Source: Flavobacteriales bacterium (GTDB lineage Bacteria; Bacteroidota; Bacteroidia; Flavobacteriales_D; Cryomorphaceae). Taken from it: a DNA stretch of 35,707 bases. Made by a program: the position numbers and the translations under genes. The notes beneath the pieces are model-generated. The model was not told the DNA's origin. It made no database searches and was given only the letters and a program-made list of their open reading frames with translations. The number at the start of each line of letters is the position of its first letter. The first letter of the stretch is position 1. Positions 24,101 through 31,116 of the stretch are shown in pieces. The stretch covers positions 1 to 35,707 of the forward strand of contig SLDS01000236.1 in NCBI GenBank assembly GCA_007125175.1. Reading direction: 5' to 3'.

Positions 24101-24292
24101 CGCTACCGAATGCTGATCGGCGACGATGGGGTGGGTGCACCCGCAGAGCATCTTTTGCCGAAAGGCGAATCACTGGGCCGGGAACTCATCATGGCCCTGA
24201 CCGAACAACTCAATGGCACCATCAAGCGGGCCGATGTGCTCAAGGGCACAGCTTTTGAAATCGAATTTGAAGACATTGATGAGGTCAGCTGA
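21137..24292 (+). CDS. Two-component-propeller sensor histidine kinase (HisKA_2 type)
   Basis: From the ATG at 21137 the product has 1051 residues and begins with a signal peptide (MHLRLLLFSFLCAFAPWAEL ending PAQ). At least twelve propeller repeats follow, of the form (G)xxWxGTxxGLxRxD, for example IWAGTRNGLARYD, IWVGTHFGLNRL and LWVGTRNGLNIM; about fourteen blades, or two seven-blade propellers, are expected. A Y_Y_Y domain comes near 720-790, one membrane span at about 797-818, then a short coiled coil and the kinase: phospho-acceptor His in KEIHHRVKNNLQIIV (about 856) and an ATPase domain with NEVISNALKHAFP and GDDGVG. It lacks a receiver domain and the AraC-type HTH of hybrid SusR-like regulators, and no response regulator is nearby. 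It probably senses an extracellular or periplasmic ligand. Confidence 0.92.
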   Translation: MHLRLLLFSFLCAFAPWAELPAQSAYASHIGVKDGLPHAGITCLLQDSRGFIWAGTRNGLARYDAYSFSVLQHVVGDSSSLSSNSITALCEDDQGYIWVGTHFGLNRLNPKTLKCRRYYSWHGDTSSLSSNKVTSLASDPSGSIWIGTENGLNRSADFGARFERHSIRHEDPQSLSSNFIHNLHIDRSGQLWVGTEIGLNRYEGQGRFRRFKHGYEDEQSLSDNQILALCEDVEGRLWVGTRNGLNIMTPGSDIFHRFFAERQNGKLLSSNVIAALRGDGSGHVWVGTPKGLDILAVDGSENPPIRRGYNTMIDKPVSPVTSLLIDRSGLLWLGTQSAGLLTFSDRVQRFHTYAPGENGRGQDYSKVYCFDRKGGELLTGTGRGVMRFSAKSAKASEDYLHWEAGEMLVDIGVAVRDMMCMEDHILWLATDGMGLLQIDTKSGEILRKHTVQPDSLGSISSNRISCLAEADSGRIWIGTSGGGFAKFDPHQEAFKTYRYSAAGSVALRDNNITKILPQGDSLLWIGTGNGGFYCLHLSTDSLELIGSDLDAEHALRRGINDLHLDVDLSLWVATPSGLYTYRSGEVEHDFRLQSDPASRVILALLASAGQDNLWMSTYGGIAAYDVRSSGLQQFTEEEIPGFNTYFLGSAYVDEDDYMYFGGVNGFTYFRSDGLRENTYIPPISICKVRSLVDREGGKDAATPLSSDSVVFAHNHPGFTVEFTALNFHQAERNQYAYRLLGLSDEWRFMGNRRFATFSSLGPGSYVLEVRGSNNDGLWNVDEPARLHIIVRHALWQKAWFQTLLLLLLMGVLYLAYLYRIRKEKQRREYLEDTVKERTGEIARERDTNAMLIKEIHHRVKNNLQIIVSLLSLQSRYIADRNLLGIFTEVQNRVRSMSLIHEKMYKSRDLSNVNLAEYIEDLSKNLIDTYQLEQRISLDVQVGANKFHSDTLTPLGLIINEVISNALKHAFPEGAEGRIYVQIDHLSGLRYRMLIGDDGVGAPAEHLLPKGESLGRELIMALTEQLNGTIKRADVLKGTAFEIEFEDIDEVS
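21911..21923 (+). repeat. Copy 4 of the TTTGCCGAAAGG(C) dispersed motif
   Basis: TTTGCCGAAAGGC, preceded by T, lies inside the kinase gene and is read as Phe-Ala-Glu-Arg. Confidence 0.85.
24154..24166 (+). repeat. Copy 5 of the TTTGCCGAAAGG(C) dispersed motif
   Basis: TTTGCCGAAAGGC, preceded by T, lies in the same kinase gene but is read in another frame, as Leu-Pro-Lys-Gly. The motif is therefore not a protein signature. Confidence 0.85.
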
Positions 24293-24350
24293 GGCACAGC
24301 TACAACTTACTAAGCAACAGGCCGGAGCAAGATCAAGGGATTTCGCAGGC

Positions 24351-24737
24351 TCAGTTCAGACGATGAGGAACCATGAGCAGGAAGGGAGGAATGTCGGCCT
24401 CAAATACGCTGTTGTCTTGCAGATTGCGCATTTGGTAGCTGCCGTGCATTCGGCCGGTATCCGTCGAAAAATCGCAGCTCGAGCGATAGGAGTAGCGCTC
24501 ACCCGCGAGTAGCTCAGGCTGCTGACCTACCACGCCTTCTCCCTCCACTTCGCGCCGATGCGAGGAGCTGTCTACAATATACCACTTCCTGCGCTCCAGG
24601 CGGATGGGGAAGGAATTGTGGTTTTCGATGGTAACGTGATAGGAGAACATGTACACGTTATTGGACGGATTGGAGAAGCGGGGCTCGTACTGACAATTGA
24701 CAGATACCTTGATCCCCGAAGATAGTGCGGTAACCAT
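24351..24737 (-). CDS. apaG: ApaG family protein
   Basis: I start at the ATG at 24737 (128 residues, beginning MVTALSSGIKVSV); a longer reading from 24761 would need TTG. ApaG has a single fibronectin-III-like beta-sandwich. The blocks MFSYHVTIENHNSFPIRLERRKWYI near 30-54, the VVGQQPELLAGERYSYRS segment and the TGRMHGSYQM end are typical. The family has been linked to cobalt resistance and magnesium efflux, but the molecular role is not settled; the fold is also used in F-box proteins. Its usual place near Plug and nqr genes in Flavobacteriia is kept here. It converges with the kinase gene across 58 bases. Confidence 0.92.
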   Translation of the reverse strand: MVTALSSGIKVSVNCQYEPRFSNPSNNVYMFSYHVTIENHNSFPIRLERRKWYIVDSSSHRREVEGEGVVGQQPELLAGERYSYRSSCDFSTDTGRMHGSYQMRNLQDNSVFEADIPPFLLMVPHRLN

Positions 24738-24945
24738 AATACGCGTTGAATAGCTTGACAAGGTTAACCAAATATTATTGGCCCACCATGAAGAAGCTGT
24801 TAAATTTTATCCCTGTAGCCCTATGGAAAACTGGATGTGCCGGAGTGGGCAGCCCACTTCGGCTTGGGGATGGTTGCAGGGGCCCTTTCTAATCTGTTAG
24901 CAGTGCCACTATTTTCTGTGAGCCTGCTGATTTGCCCATGCAGCT
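24738..24945. other. Intergenic region between apaG and Plug
   Basis: This 208-base stretch contains a 15-base near-palindrome with arms AGTGGGC and GCCCACT, a short plus-strand frame of 34 codons with no recognisable product, and no convincing terminator. Confidence 0.35.
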
Positions 24946-26283
24946 TTAGCGCTTGTAATTGCTGAATTTCTTGAAGCCCACCAGCCTGTCGGCAAAAGTG
25001 CTTCGATCCTTGAAATAGATGAGCGCCAGATATTCATTTTCCGTATCGGCGTGATTGCCCTCTGTGAGTTGTGTTGTGGCCTCATCACTTTTGGCATATT
25101 GCCACAGGTACATGTAGTTGTAATAGCCTTGCTTGAGCATGATAAGCTTTTCGTATGAAAGCTTGTCGTGATTGTAATCCAGCCTGAAATCATTGCTCAG
25201 TGTCCAATTGGAGAGTTGCCCGAAGATGTACATGTTGCCACTGCCAAACATGGCGTCCACGGGCATATGGAAGTGTACGTGTACGTAGTCCGATTCCAGG
25301 TGGGCATCGTCCATGTCGTCATTTTTGATCAGGAATCGCCCGTTGATGTCGTTGTTGAAGATATATTGCTTGTAAGCCCTGCTCTTGTCGGGCGAGAGCA
25401 CGATGTGGTAGCCATCATCTTCCAGGCGTACGTCGGCCACTTGCTGACTGCGGTAGCGCACGCTCTTAGCGTCAAAAAAGCGAAACTCATTGGTGCCGTC
25501 GAAGGTGAGCTCTCGTTGGTAATCGTACACGAGTACATTGTCTTTGATCATACTGGGCTTTACCCCGGTTTTGGCATTGTCCCAACGGAAGTTCTGCATC
25601 AGCACCAGCTCGATTTCATCATAGGGATTCATGGTGCGCAGTCCACCCAAATTCACCTTCAAATCTACTTCCTGCCGCTGCCTCCTCTCGCTCACCACAC
25701 TTGAGGGGCGTATCACTTCTTCCACAGAGCACTTGGGCTCTACCACCATGAATCGGGCTACGAAAAGCAGGTCGCTTTCGTCACCATCAGCATACACCTT
25801 CACAATATAATTGCCAGAGCGGGTGAAGGATATCCTATCATTGGGAAAGGTGAGTTCGTAATGGGTGAATTTCACAAGGGTGTTGAAAGAGAAATCGTAG
25901 TCGAAAATGACATCGCTATTAAAGCCCCGCTGATAATCCATCTTTTGAAGATCGCTTTGCTTCCAGTCGTGGGTGCAATGCTCGAAGGCGTAGTGCATCT
26001 CGCGCACATCTTCACTGAGGTCGTCGAAGCGCAGCACGATGTGCTCTGAACCTTTTAAAAAAATGATCGGTGGCTCCAGCTCAGAACCCGATGAGTGCAG
26101 AATCACGGTGCGTATCTCCGGGTCGTATATTCGGGTGGTATAATCTATCACTCGCTCGCCATAATACTCATTGTCTTGGGCTGTTGCCAGCAGGCTTGTG
26201 GACAGCAGGGCTTGTAGCAGGAACGCCTTTCGGCAAAAGGATAGGGGTGCCGATTGAAGTCGACGGCGAATTGACTTTAGCAT
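24946..26283 (-). CDS. Type IX secretion system Plug protein (DUF5103)
   Basis: Plug closes the periplasmic face of the SprA outer-membrane translocon when no substrate is engaged. The 445-residue protein has an N-terminal signal (hydrophobic core FLLQALLSTSLLATAQ, about residues 21-36). A conserved N-terminal domain follows, with RTVILHSSGSELEPPIIFLKGSEHIVLRFDDL and YAFEHCTHDWKQSDL, and then a C-terminal part with GNMYIFGQLSNW and a terminal KDRSTFADRLVGF block. The length fits the family. An active T9SS would match the large exported protein at the left edge. It is divergent from nqrA, 113 bases away. Confidence 0.9.
   Translation of the reverse strand: MLKSIRRRLQSAPLSFCRKAFLLQALLSTSLLATAQDNEYYGERVIDYTTRIYDPEIRTVILHSSGSELEPPIIFLKGSEHIVLRFDDLSEDVREMHYAFEHCTHDWKQSDLQKMDYQRGFNSDVIFDYDFSFNTLVKFTHYELTFPNDRISFTRSGNYIVKVYADGDESDLLFVARFMVVEPKCSVEEVIRPSSVVSERRQRQEVDLKVNLGGLRTMNPYDEIELVLMQNFRWDNAKTGVKPSMIKDNVLVYDYQRELTFDGTNEFRFFDAKSVRYRSQQVADVRLEDDGYHIVLSPDKSRAYKQYIFNNDINGRFLIKNDDMDDAHLESDYVHVHFHMPVDAMFGSGNMYIFGQLSNWTLSNDFRLDYNHDKLSYEKLIMLKQGYYNYMYLWQYAKSDEATTQLTEGNHADTENEYLALIYFKDRSTFADRLVGFKKFSNYKR
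26225..26237 (-). repeat. Copy 6 of the TTTGCCGAAAGG(C) dispersed motif
   Basis: The minus strand reads TTTGCCGAAAGGC, preceded by T, in the signal-peptide region of Plug (read as Phe-Cys-Arg-Lys). A one-mismatch copy lies at 24984-24996, near the 3' end of the same gene. Confidence 0.85.
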
Positions 26284-26312
26284 TTATTTAGAACCTTTCT
26301 AAATTATTTCAG

Positions 26313-26320
26313 TACCTTTG
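26313..26320 (+). promoter_or_regulatory. Second candidate -7 box before nqrA
   Basis: TACCTTTG is an exact TAnnTTTG match, 77 bases before the nqrA start. It may be an upstream promoter of the operon. Confidence 0.35.
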
Positions 26321-26360
26321 GATGTCACATCTATAATCGTGCCGGGAGCGAAAGTATTGC

Positions 26361-26368
26361 TACATTTG
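26361..26368 (+). promoter_or_regulatory. Main candidate promoter -7 box of the nqr operon
   Basis: TACATTTG, followed by CA, is an exact TAnnTTTG match, 28 bases before the ATG at 26397. This places transcription start close to 26375. Confidence 0.6.
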
Positions 26369-26396
26369 CACCCAAAATTTTAAGCTGATTTTACGG

Positions 26397-27746
26397 ATGT
26401 CCAAGAGCGTAAAGGTAAAGAAAGGAATAGACATAAATCTGCTTGGCAAAGCCGACAAAAGTGTCGAAAAAGCGAAAGCCTCTGATGTTTATGCCCTCAA
26501 GCCAGATGACTTCTTTGGCTTGGTGCCGAAGTTGGCCGTCAGGGAAGGAGACGAAGTAAAAGCGGGAGATCCGCTCTTCTTCGATAAGGAAAACTCTGAT
26601 GTGATCATGGTCTCGCCGGTGAGCGGAGAGGTAGCCGAGGTAAAACGTGGAGAGAAGCGCAAGATTCTCGAAGTTAAGGTTCTCGCCGACAAAGAGATCA
26701 AATACAAGGATTTCGGAGCTTGGCAAGGCGGTTCGAGAGAAGAGCTCGTGGATCGCTTACTGAAGATGGGCCTTTGGGCCTTCATCAAGCAAAGACCCTA
26801 CGGAGTGATTGCCAATCCAAAGGACAGCCCCCGGGATATCTTCATCAGCACCTTTGACACTTCGCCTCTGGCACCGGACATCGCTTTTCTCATAAGTGAG
26901 GATAAGAAATTCTTTCAGAAGGGCATCGATGCCCTGAAGATGCTCACCGATGGCAATGTTCACATTGGCAGACAGAAGGGTGATTCTTTCTTTAGCGACA
27001 TTACAGGAGTGGAAAGCTGCGAAATTAGCGGCCCACACCCGGCAGGTAATGTATCCGTGCTGATCCATCACACGGCGCCCATCAATAAAGGTGAAGTGGT
27101 GTGGACAATAAATCCTCTCGACGTTGTTTTGATAGGCAAATCGCTTGCTGAAGGCAGGTTCATCGCCGACCGTACCATCGCTCTTGTGGGTTCGGAGGTG
27201 GAATCTCCCAAGTACTACAAAACCCGCATCGGAGCACAAATCAGCTCCATTGCCACCGGAAAAATCAAAGCCGGTAGGGTGCGTTACATTTCGGGCAATG
27301 TGCTTACGGGCTCCAGAGAGCAAGCCGAGGGATTTCTCGGTTTCTACCACACGCACATATCTGTCATTCCCGAGGGAGACGAGAAGAAGTTTTTCATCAC
27401 CGATGGCTGGCTCGCCCCGGGTCTCGATAAGTTTAGCCTTTCCAAGGCCTATCCATCATGGCTCTTGCCTAAAAAATCCTACCGCCTCGATACCAATATG
27501 AACGGTGAGAAGCGGGCATTTGTGGTAACCGGTGAGCTGGAGAAGGTCTTCCCCTTCGATATCTATCCCATGCAGTTGATCAAGGCCATCATGGTCAATG
27601 ACATTGATGCCATGGAGAAGCTGGGTATCTACGAGGTAGAGGCCGAAGACTTTGCCCTTTGCGAATTTGTGTGCACCAGCAAGGTAGGCATACAGCAAGT
27701 GGTGAAAGATGGCCTGCTGGATATGAAAAAAGAATTTGCATCATAA
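26397..27746 (+). CDS. nqrA: Na+-translocating NADH:quinone reductase subunit A
   Basis: NqrA is the soluble peripheral subunit of the Na+-NQR complex, which oxidises NADH, reduces quinone and pumps Na+ out across the inner membrane. The 449-residue protein matches the family over its whole length: it starts with a biotinyl/lipoyl-like segment (KVKKGIDINLLGKADKS), and includes DFFGLVPKLAVREGDEVKAGDPLFFDKE near 41-68 and a C-terminal domain ending KVGIQQVVKDGLLDMKKEF. It is the first gene of nqrABCDEF. Two promoter-like boxes precede it. The nqrB start lies 13 bases after its stop. Confidence 0.96.
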   Translation: MSKSVKVKKGIDINLLGKADKSVEKAKASDVYALKPDDFFGLVPKLAVREGDEVKAGDPLFFDKENSDVIMVSPVSGEVAEVKRGEKRKILEVKVLADKEIKYKDFGAWQGGSREELVDRLLKMGLWAFIKQRPYGVIANPKDSPRDIFISTFDTSPLAPDIAFLISEDKKFFQKGIDALKMLTDGNVHIGRQKGDSFFSDITGVESCEISGPHPAGNVSVLIHHTAPINKGEVVWTINPLDVVLIGKSLAEGRFIADRTIALVGSEVESPKYYKTRIGAQISSIATGKIKAGRVRYISGNVLTGSREQAEGFLGFYHTHISVIPEGDEKKFFITDGWLAPGLDKFSLSKAYPSWLLPKKSYRLDTNMNGEKRAFVVTGELEKVFPFDIYPMQLIKAIMVNDIDAMEKLGIYEVEAEDFALCEFVCTSKVGIQQVVKDGLLDMKKEFAS

Positions 27747-27759
27747 ATCTTGTGTAAGC

Positions 27760-28977
27760 GTGAAAGTAGTTGATAATTTACTCGGAAAAGTGAGGCCCGT
27801 CTTTGAGAAGGGGGGCAGGTTTGAGAAGTTTTGGCCGGTTTTCGATGCATTGGAAACATTTGCCTTCGTACCGGATCACACCACCAAGAATGGAGCGCAC
27901 ATACGCGATGCGATCGACATGAAGCGCACCATGTTTTTGGTAATTGTGGCCATGGTGCCTGCTCTCCTCTTTGGTATGTACAATCTGGGCTACCAGCATT
28001 ACATGGCCATTGGTCAGGAGGCCACCCTGATCGACATGTTTGTCTTTGGCTTGATCAAGACCATTCCCATCATCATCGTCTCTTACGGCGTTGGTCTGGG
28101 TGTTGAGTTTGTTTTTTGCATTATAAAAGGGCATGCCATATACGAAGGCTTTCTGGTAAGCGGTATGTTGATACCTCTTATCATGCCTGTGGACATACCA
28201 CTTTGGATGGTCGCGGTTGCCACTGCCTTTTCTGTTGTTTTTGTAAAAGAGGTTTTCGGTGGCACCGGAATGAACATTCTCAACGTGGCCCTCACGGCAC
28301 GTGCCTTCATATTCTTTGCTTACCCCACTGAGATGTCGGGAAACAAGGTTTGGATAAGCCTCAATGGCGAAGGCGCAGTGGATGGATATACAGGTGAGAC
28401 CTTGCTCGGTCAAGCGGTTGGTCTGGAAGGCAATGTGGGCTTCCACGATGTCGCTGGAACGGCTTATGCCAGCATCGCCGACAGCTTCTGGGCGTCCTTT
28501 GTGGGTTTGATACCCGGATCCATTGGTGAAACTTCAGCTTTGGCTGTGCTCATTGGTGCTGCCATCCTCATCTGGACAGGTATAGCCAGTTGGCGCATCA
28601 TTTTCTGGGGCTTGATAGGAGGTGCTGTGATGGGTATGATTTTCAACCTGGTTGGCCCATCCATATCTCCTGAAAATATGTACCTGCAAGTACCCTGGTG
28701 GCATCAACTCGTAATGGGAGGCTTCCTCTTCGGAGTGGTTTTTATGGCCACAGACCCGGTATCAGCAGCCCAAACGACCAGAGGTAAGGTCATCTACGGC
28801 TTTTTGATTGGCTTGCTCGGCATCCTCATTCGCGTGGTGAATCCCGCCTATCCCGAGGGTATCATGATGGCCATTCTCTTCATGAATGTAATGGCACCCA
28901 CCATCGATCATTACGTAGTGCAAGCCAATATCAACAAGCGACTCAAACGATTGAAAACCGCTAAAACGACAGCTTAA
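27760..28977 (+). CDS. nqrB: Na+-translocating NADH:quinone reductase subunit B
   Basis: NqrB is the large membrane subunit that carries a covalent FMN and forms much of the Na+ path. I take the GTG at 27760 as start, giving 405 residues beginning (V/M)KVVDNLLGKVRPVFEKGG, the family beginning. The longer frame runs back from there to TTG at 27736 inside the nqrA end. About ten membrane spans are seen. The FMN-attachment Thr is expected at Thr214, in YTGETLLGQ, which corresponds to the SGAT motif of other species with Ser and Ala replaced by Thr and Glu. ATG of nqrC follows one base after its stop. Confidence 0.95.
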   Translation: MKVVDNLLGKVRPVFEKGGRFEKFWPVFDALETFAFVPDHTTKNGAHIRDAIDMKRTMFLVIVAMVPALLFGMYNLGYQHYMAIGQEATLIDMFVFGLIKTIPIIIVSYGVGLGVEFVFCIIKGHAIYEGFLVSGMLIPLIMPVDIPLWMVAVATAFSVVFVKEVFGGTGMNILNVALTARAFIFFAYPTEMSGNKVWISLNGEGAVDGYTGETLLGQAVGLEGNVGFHDVAGTAYASIADSFWASFVGLIPGSIGETSALAVLIGAAILIWTGIASWRIIFWGLIGGAVMGMIFNLVGPSISPENMYLQVPWWHQLVMGGFLFGVVFMATDPVSAAQTTRGKVIYGFLIGLLGILIRVVNPAYPEGIMMAILFMNVMAPTIDHYVVQANINKRLKRLKTAKTTA

Positions 28978-28978
28978 T

Positions 28979-29746
28979 ATGGCACTCGATAAAAACAGCA
29001 ATGCCGGAACCTTCCTTTTTGCTATCGCTATGGTCGTGGTGGTTGGCGCTTCCCTGTCTTTTGCAGCAATGTCGCTCAAGCCAAGACAGGTAGAGAATGC
29101 CATCCAAAAGGAAATGATCAATATCCTGAGCTCCGTTGGGGTGCAGGCCGATAGAGATAATGTTAAAGATCTTTTCTACGCCAATGTTAAAGAGCGTGTG
29201 ACGATCAATTACAGAGGCGAAATCCTCGCTACTGCCGAAGGGGAAATTGATCCCAATGACGAAAAGGATCCCTTCAACGTAGATGTGAAAAAGGAATTCC
29301 GCGATCCCAAATTAAAAGCAGAAGATCGCAACTATCCCATGTACCGCGTAACAGCGGATGGAAAGGATTTGCTCGTAATACCAATGGTGGGCAAAGGCCT
29401 ATGGGGCCCCATATGGGGTTACGTAGCACTGGAAGGAGACTACAATACCATCTATGGCGCTGTGTTTTCGCACAAGTCGGAGACGCCGGGCCTCGGTGCT
29501 GAGATTTCTGAAGGTTTCTTTCAGGAGCCCTTCGAAGGAAAGCGAATCTATAATGACGATGGAAAACTTGTTTCCATCGACGTGAAGAAGGGAGGAGCGG
29601 ATGCTTCTAATCCCCACGCTGTAGACGGCATTACTGGTGGTACCATTACGAGTGTAGGCGTGCAGGAAATGCTGCGCCGAACCCTCTCAGTGTACGATAA
29701 GTATTTTCAAGAAAACAAAGAGAAACAAATTAGCAAACTGCGATGA
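28979..29746 (+). CDS. nqrC: Na+-translocating NADH:quinone reductase subunit C
   Basis: NqrC has one N-terminal membrane span (about residues 11-32) and a periplasmic FMN-binding domain. The covalent FMN is expected on Thr222 in DGITGGTITS, in line with the SGAT-type motif where Ser and Ala are here Thr and Gly. The GLWGPIWGYVALE and FSHKSETPGLGAEI blocks are typical. The 255-residue length is normal. Its stop overlaps the nqrD start (ATGA at 29743-29746), suggesting translational coupling. Confidence 0.95.
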   Translation: MALDKNSNAGTFLFAIAMVVVVGASLSFAAMSLKPRQVENAIQKEMINILSSVGVQADRDNVKDLFYANVKERVTINYRGEILATAEGEIDPNDEKDPFNVDVKKEFRDPKLKAEDRNYPMYRVTADGKDLLVIPMVGKGLWGPIWGYVALEGDYNTIYGAVFSHKSETPGLGAEISEGFFQEPFEGKRIYNDDGKLVSIDVKKGGADASNPHAVDGITGGTITSVGVQEMLRRTLSVYDKYFQENKEKQISKLR

Positions 29747-30447
29747 GTGAACTTGGAGTAGCCGAGAAGTCGGCAGTAAAAAGAGAAGTCGTAAGCAAAG
29801 AGCCGCTGTTTTCAGCAAAAAACAAGCGCCTACTCACTGATCCGCTCGATGATGACAACCCCATCACCGTGCAGGTTCTCGGCATTTGCTCTGCACTGGC
29901 CATTACCGTGCAGGTACAGCAAGCTGTTGTAATGTCGTTATCGGTGGTCTTTGTGATGCTATTTGGCAATATCATCATTTCCGTATTCCGCAATGCCATT
30001 CCATCGAGGATACGCATTATCGTGATGCTCGTGGTGGTGGCCTCCCTGGTAATTCTGGTGGATGAGGTACTCAAGGCCTTTTTGCCTGATATCAGCGAGC
30101 GACTATCGGTATTCGTAGGGCTCATCATCACGAATTGCATCATTATGGGTCGTTTTGAGGCCTTTGCTATGGGCAATAAAGTTTTCCCATCTGCCCTCGA
30201 CGGTATCGGCAATGCCATAGGCTATGCATGGATACTCGTGGCAGTAGCCGTGGTGCGTGAGATTTTTGGCTCGGGAGCCATCAGCTTCCCCGGTGTGGGA
30301 CAGATCAAATTCATCCCGGCCGAATTTTTTGACTTTGGATATTACAATAACAACCTCATGATTCTACCTCCAATGGCCCTTATCGTGGTGGGGATTATCA
30401 TTTGGATACAGCGAGCCCGCAACACAAAGCTCATCGAAGAAAATTAA
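29743..30447 (+). CDS. nqrD: Na+-translocating NADH:quinone reductase subunit D
   Basis: NqrD is a six-span membrane subunit related to RnfE, and pairs with NqrE. The product has 234 residues, with about 25 charged residues before the usual start region (LTDPLDDDNPITVQVLGICSAL). Cys residues in GICSAL and ITNCIIMGR are the expected ligands, with those of NqrE, of the iron centre between the two subunits. GNKVFPSALDGIGNAIGYAW is a family block. The ATG overlaps the nqrC stop, so the longer N-terminus is probably real. Confidence 0.94.
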   Translation: MSELGVAEKSAVKREVVSKEPLFSAKNKRLLTDPLDDDNPITVQVLGICSALAITVQVQQAVVMSLSVVFVMLFGNIIISVFRNAIPSRIRIIVMLVVVASLVILVDEVLKAFLPDISERLSVFVGLIITNCIIMGRFEAFAMGNKVFPSALDGIGNAIGYAWILVAVAVVREIFGSGAISFPGVGQIKFIPAEFFDFGYYNNNLMILPPMALIVVGIIIWIQRARNTKLIEEN

Positions 30448-30462
30448 GAAGCACAAGAAATT

Positions 30463-31077
30463 ATGGAAGCAGTAAACATATTTGTGAAGTCGATTTTCAT
30501 CGACAACATGATCTTCGCCTACTTCTTGGGCATGTGTTCTTATCTGGCCGTCTCCAAGACGGTTAAGACAGCCGTAGGTCTCGGTTTTGCAGTTATTTTC
30601 GTGCTGGGCATCACAGTTCCCATCAATTTCCTTTTGGAAAATTTCGTGCTCAAGGAAGGTGCCTTGGCTTGGGCGCATCCCTCCATGGCATCGATTGACC
30701 TGAGCTTTTTGAGCTTTATCATGTTTATCGCAGTGATTGCATCCATGGTGCAGCTCGTGGAGATGATAGTTGAGAAGTTTGCTCCTGCCCTCTACGGTGC
30801 ACTCGGTATCTTCCTGCCGCTCATTGCTGTTAACTGCGCCATTTTGGGTGGCTCGCTCTTCATGCAGGAGCGTCAGTATACCACCATCGCCGACGCAACT
30901 GTTTTCGGCTTGGGAAGCGGAGTGGGATGGTTGCTTGCCATCGTTGGCATTGCTGCCATTCGCGAGAAGATTCGCTATTCCAATGTGCCGGCCCCGCTGA
31001 GAGGACTGGGCATTACCTTCATCATCACAGGTCTGATGGGCATTGCCTTTATGGCCTTTATGGGAATTGAACTCTAA
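30463..31077 (+). CDS. nqrE: Na+-translocating NADH:quinone reductase subunit E
   Basis: NqrE is the six-span partner of NqrD, with inverted topology. The 204-residue protein carries [11 protein letters not shown] near residues 23-33 and [17 protein letters not shown] near 122-138, with the two Cys expected to bind the shared iron centre. [22 protein letters not shown] is a family block. It begins 16 bases after nqrD, and nqrF follows after about 40 bases. Confidence 0.95.
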   Translation: MEAVNIFVKSIFIDNMIFAYFLGMCSYLAVSKTVKTAVGLGFAVIFVLGITVPINFLLENFVLKEGALAWAHPSMASIDLSFLSFIMFIAVIASMVQLVEMIVEKFAPALYGALGIFLPLIAVNCAILGGSLFMQERQYTTIADATVFGLGSGVGWLLAIVGIAAIREKIRYSNVPAPLRGLGITFIITGLMGIAFMAFMGIEL

Positions 31078-31116
31078 GCCGCCGCGCTTGTTTTAAATCT
31101 TGAAAAGAACGAATAG

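Noticed and set aside
24788-24892. 34-codon plus-strand frame between apaG and Plug, beginning MKKLLNFIP
   Set aside because: The beginning resembles a signal peptide, but the rest is Gly/Arg-rich with no promoter box or hydrophobic continuation; too short to support.
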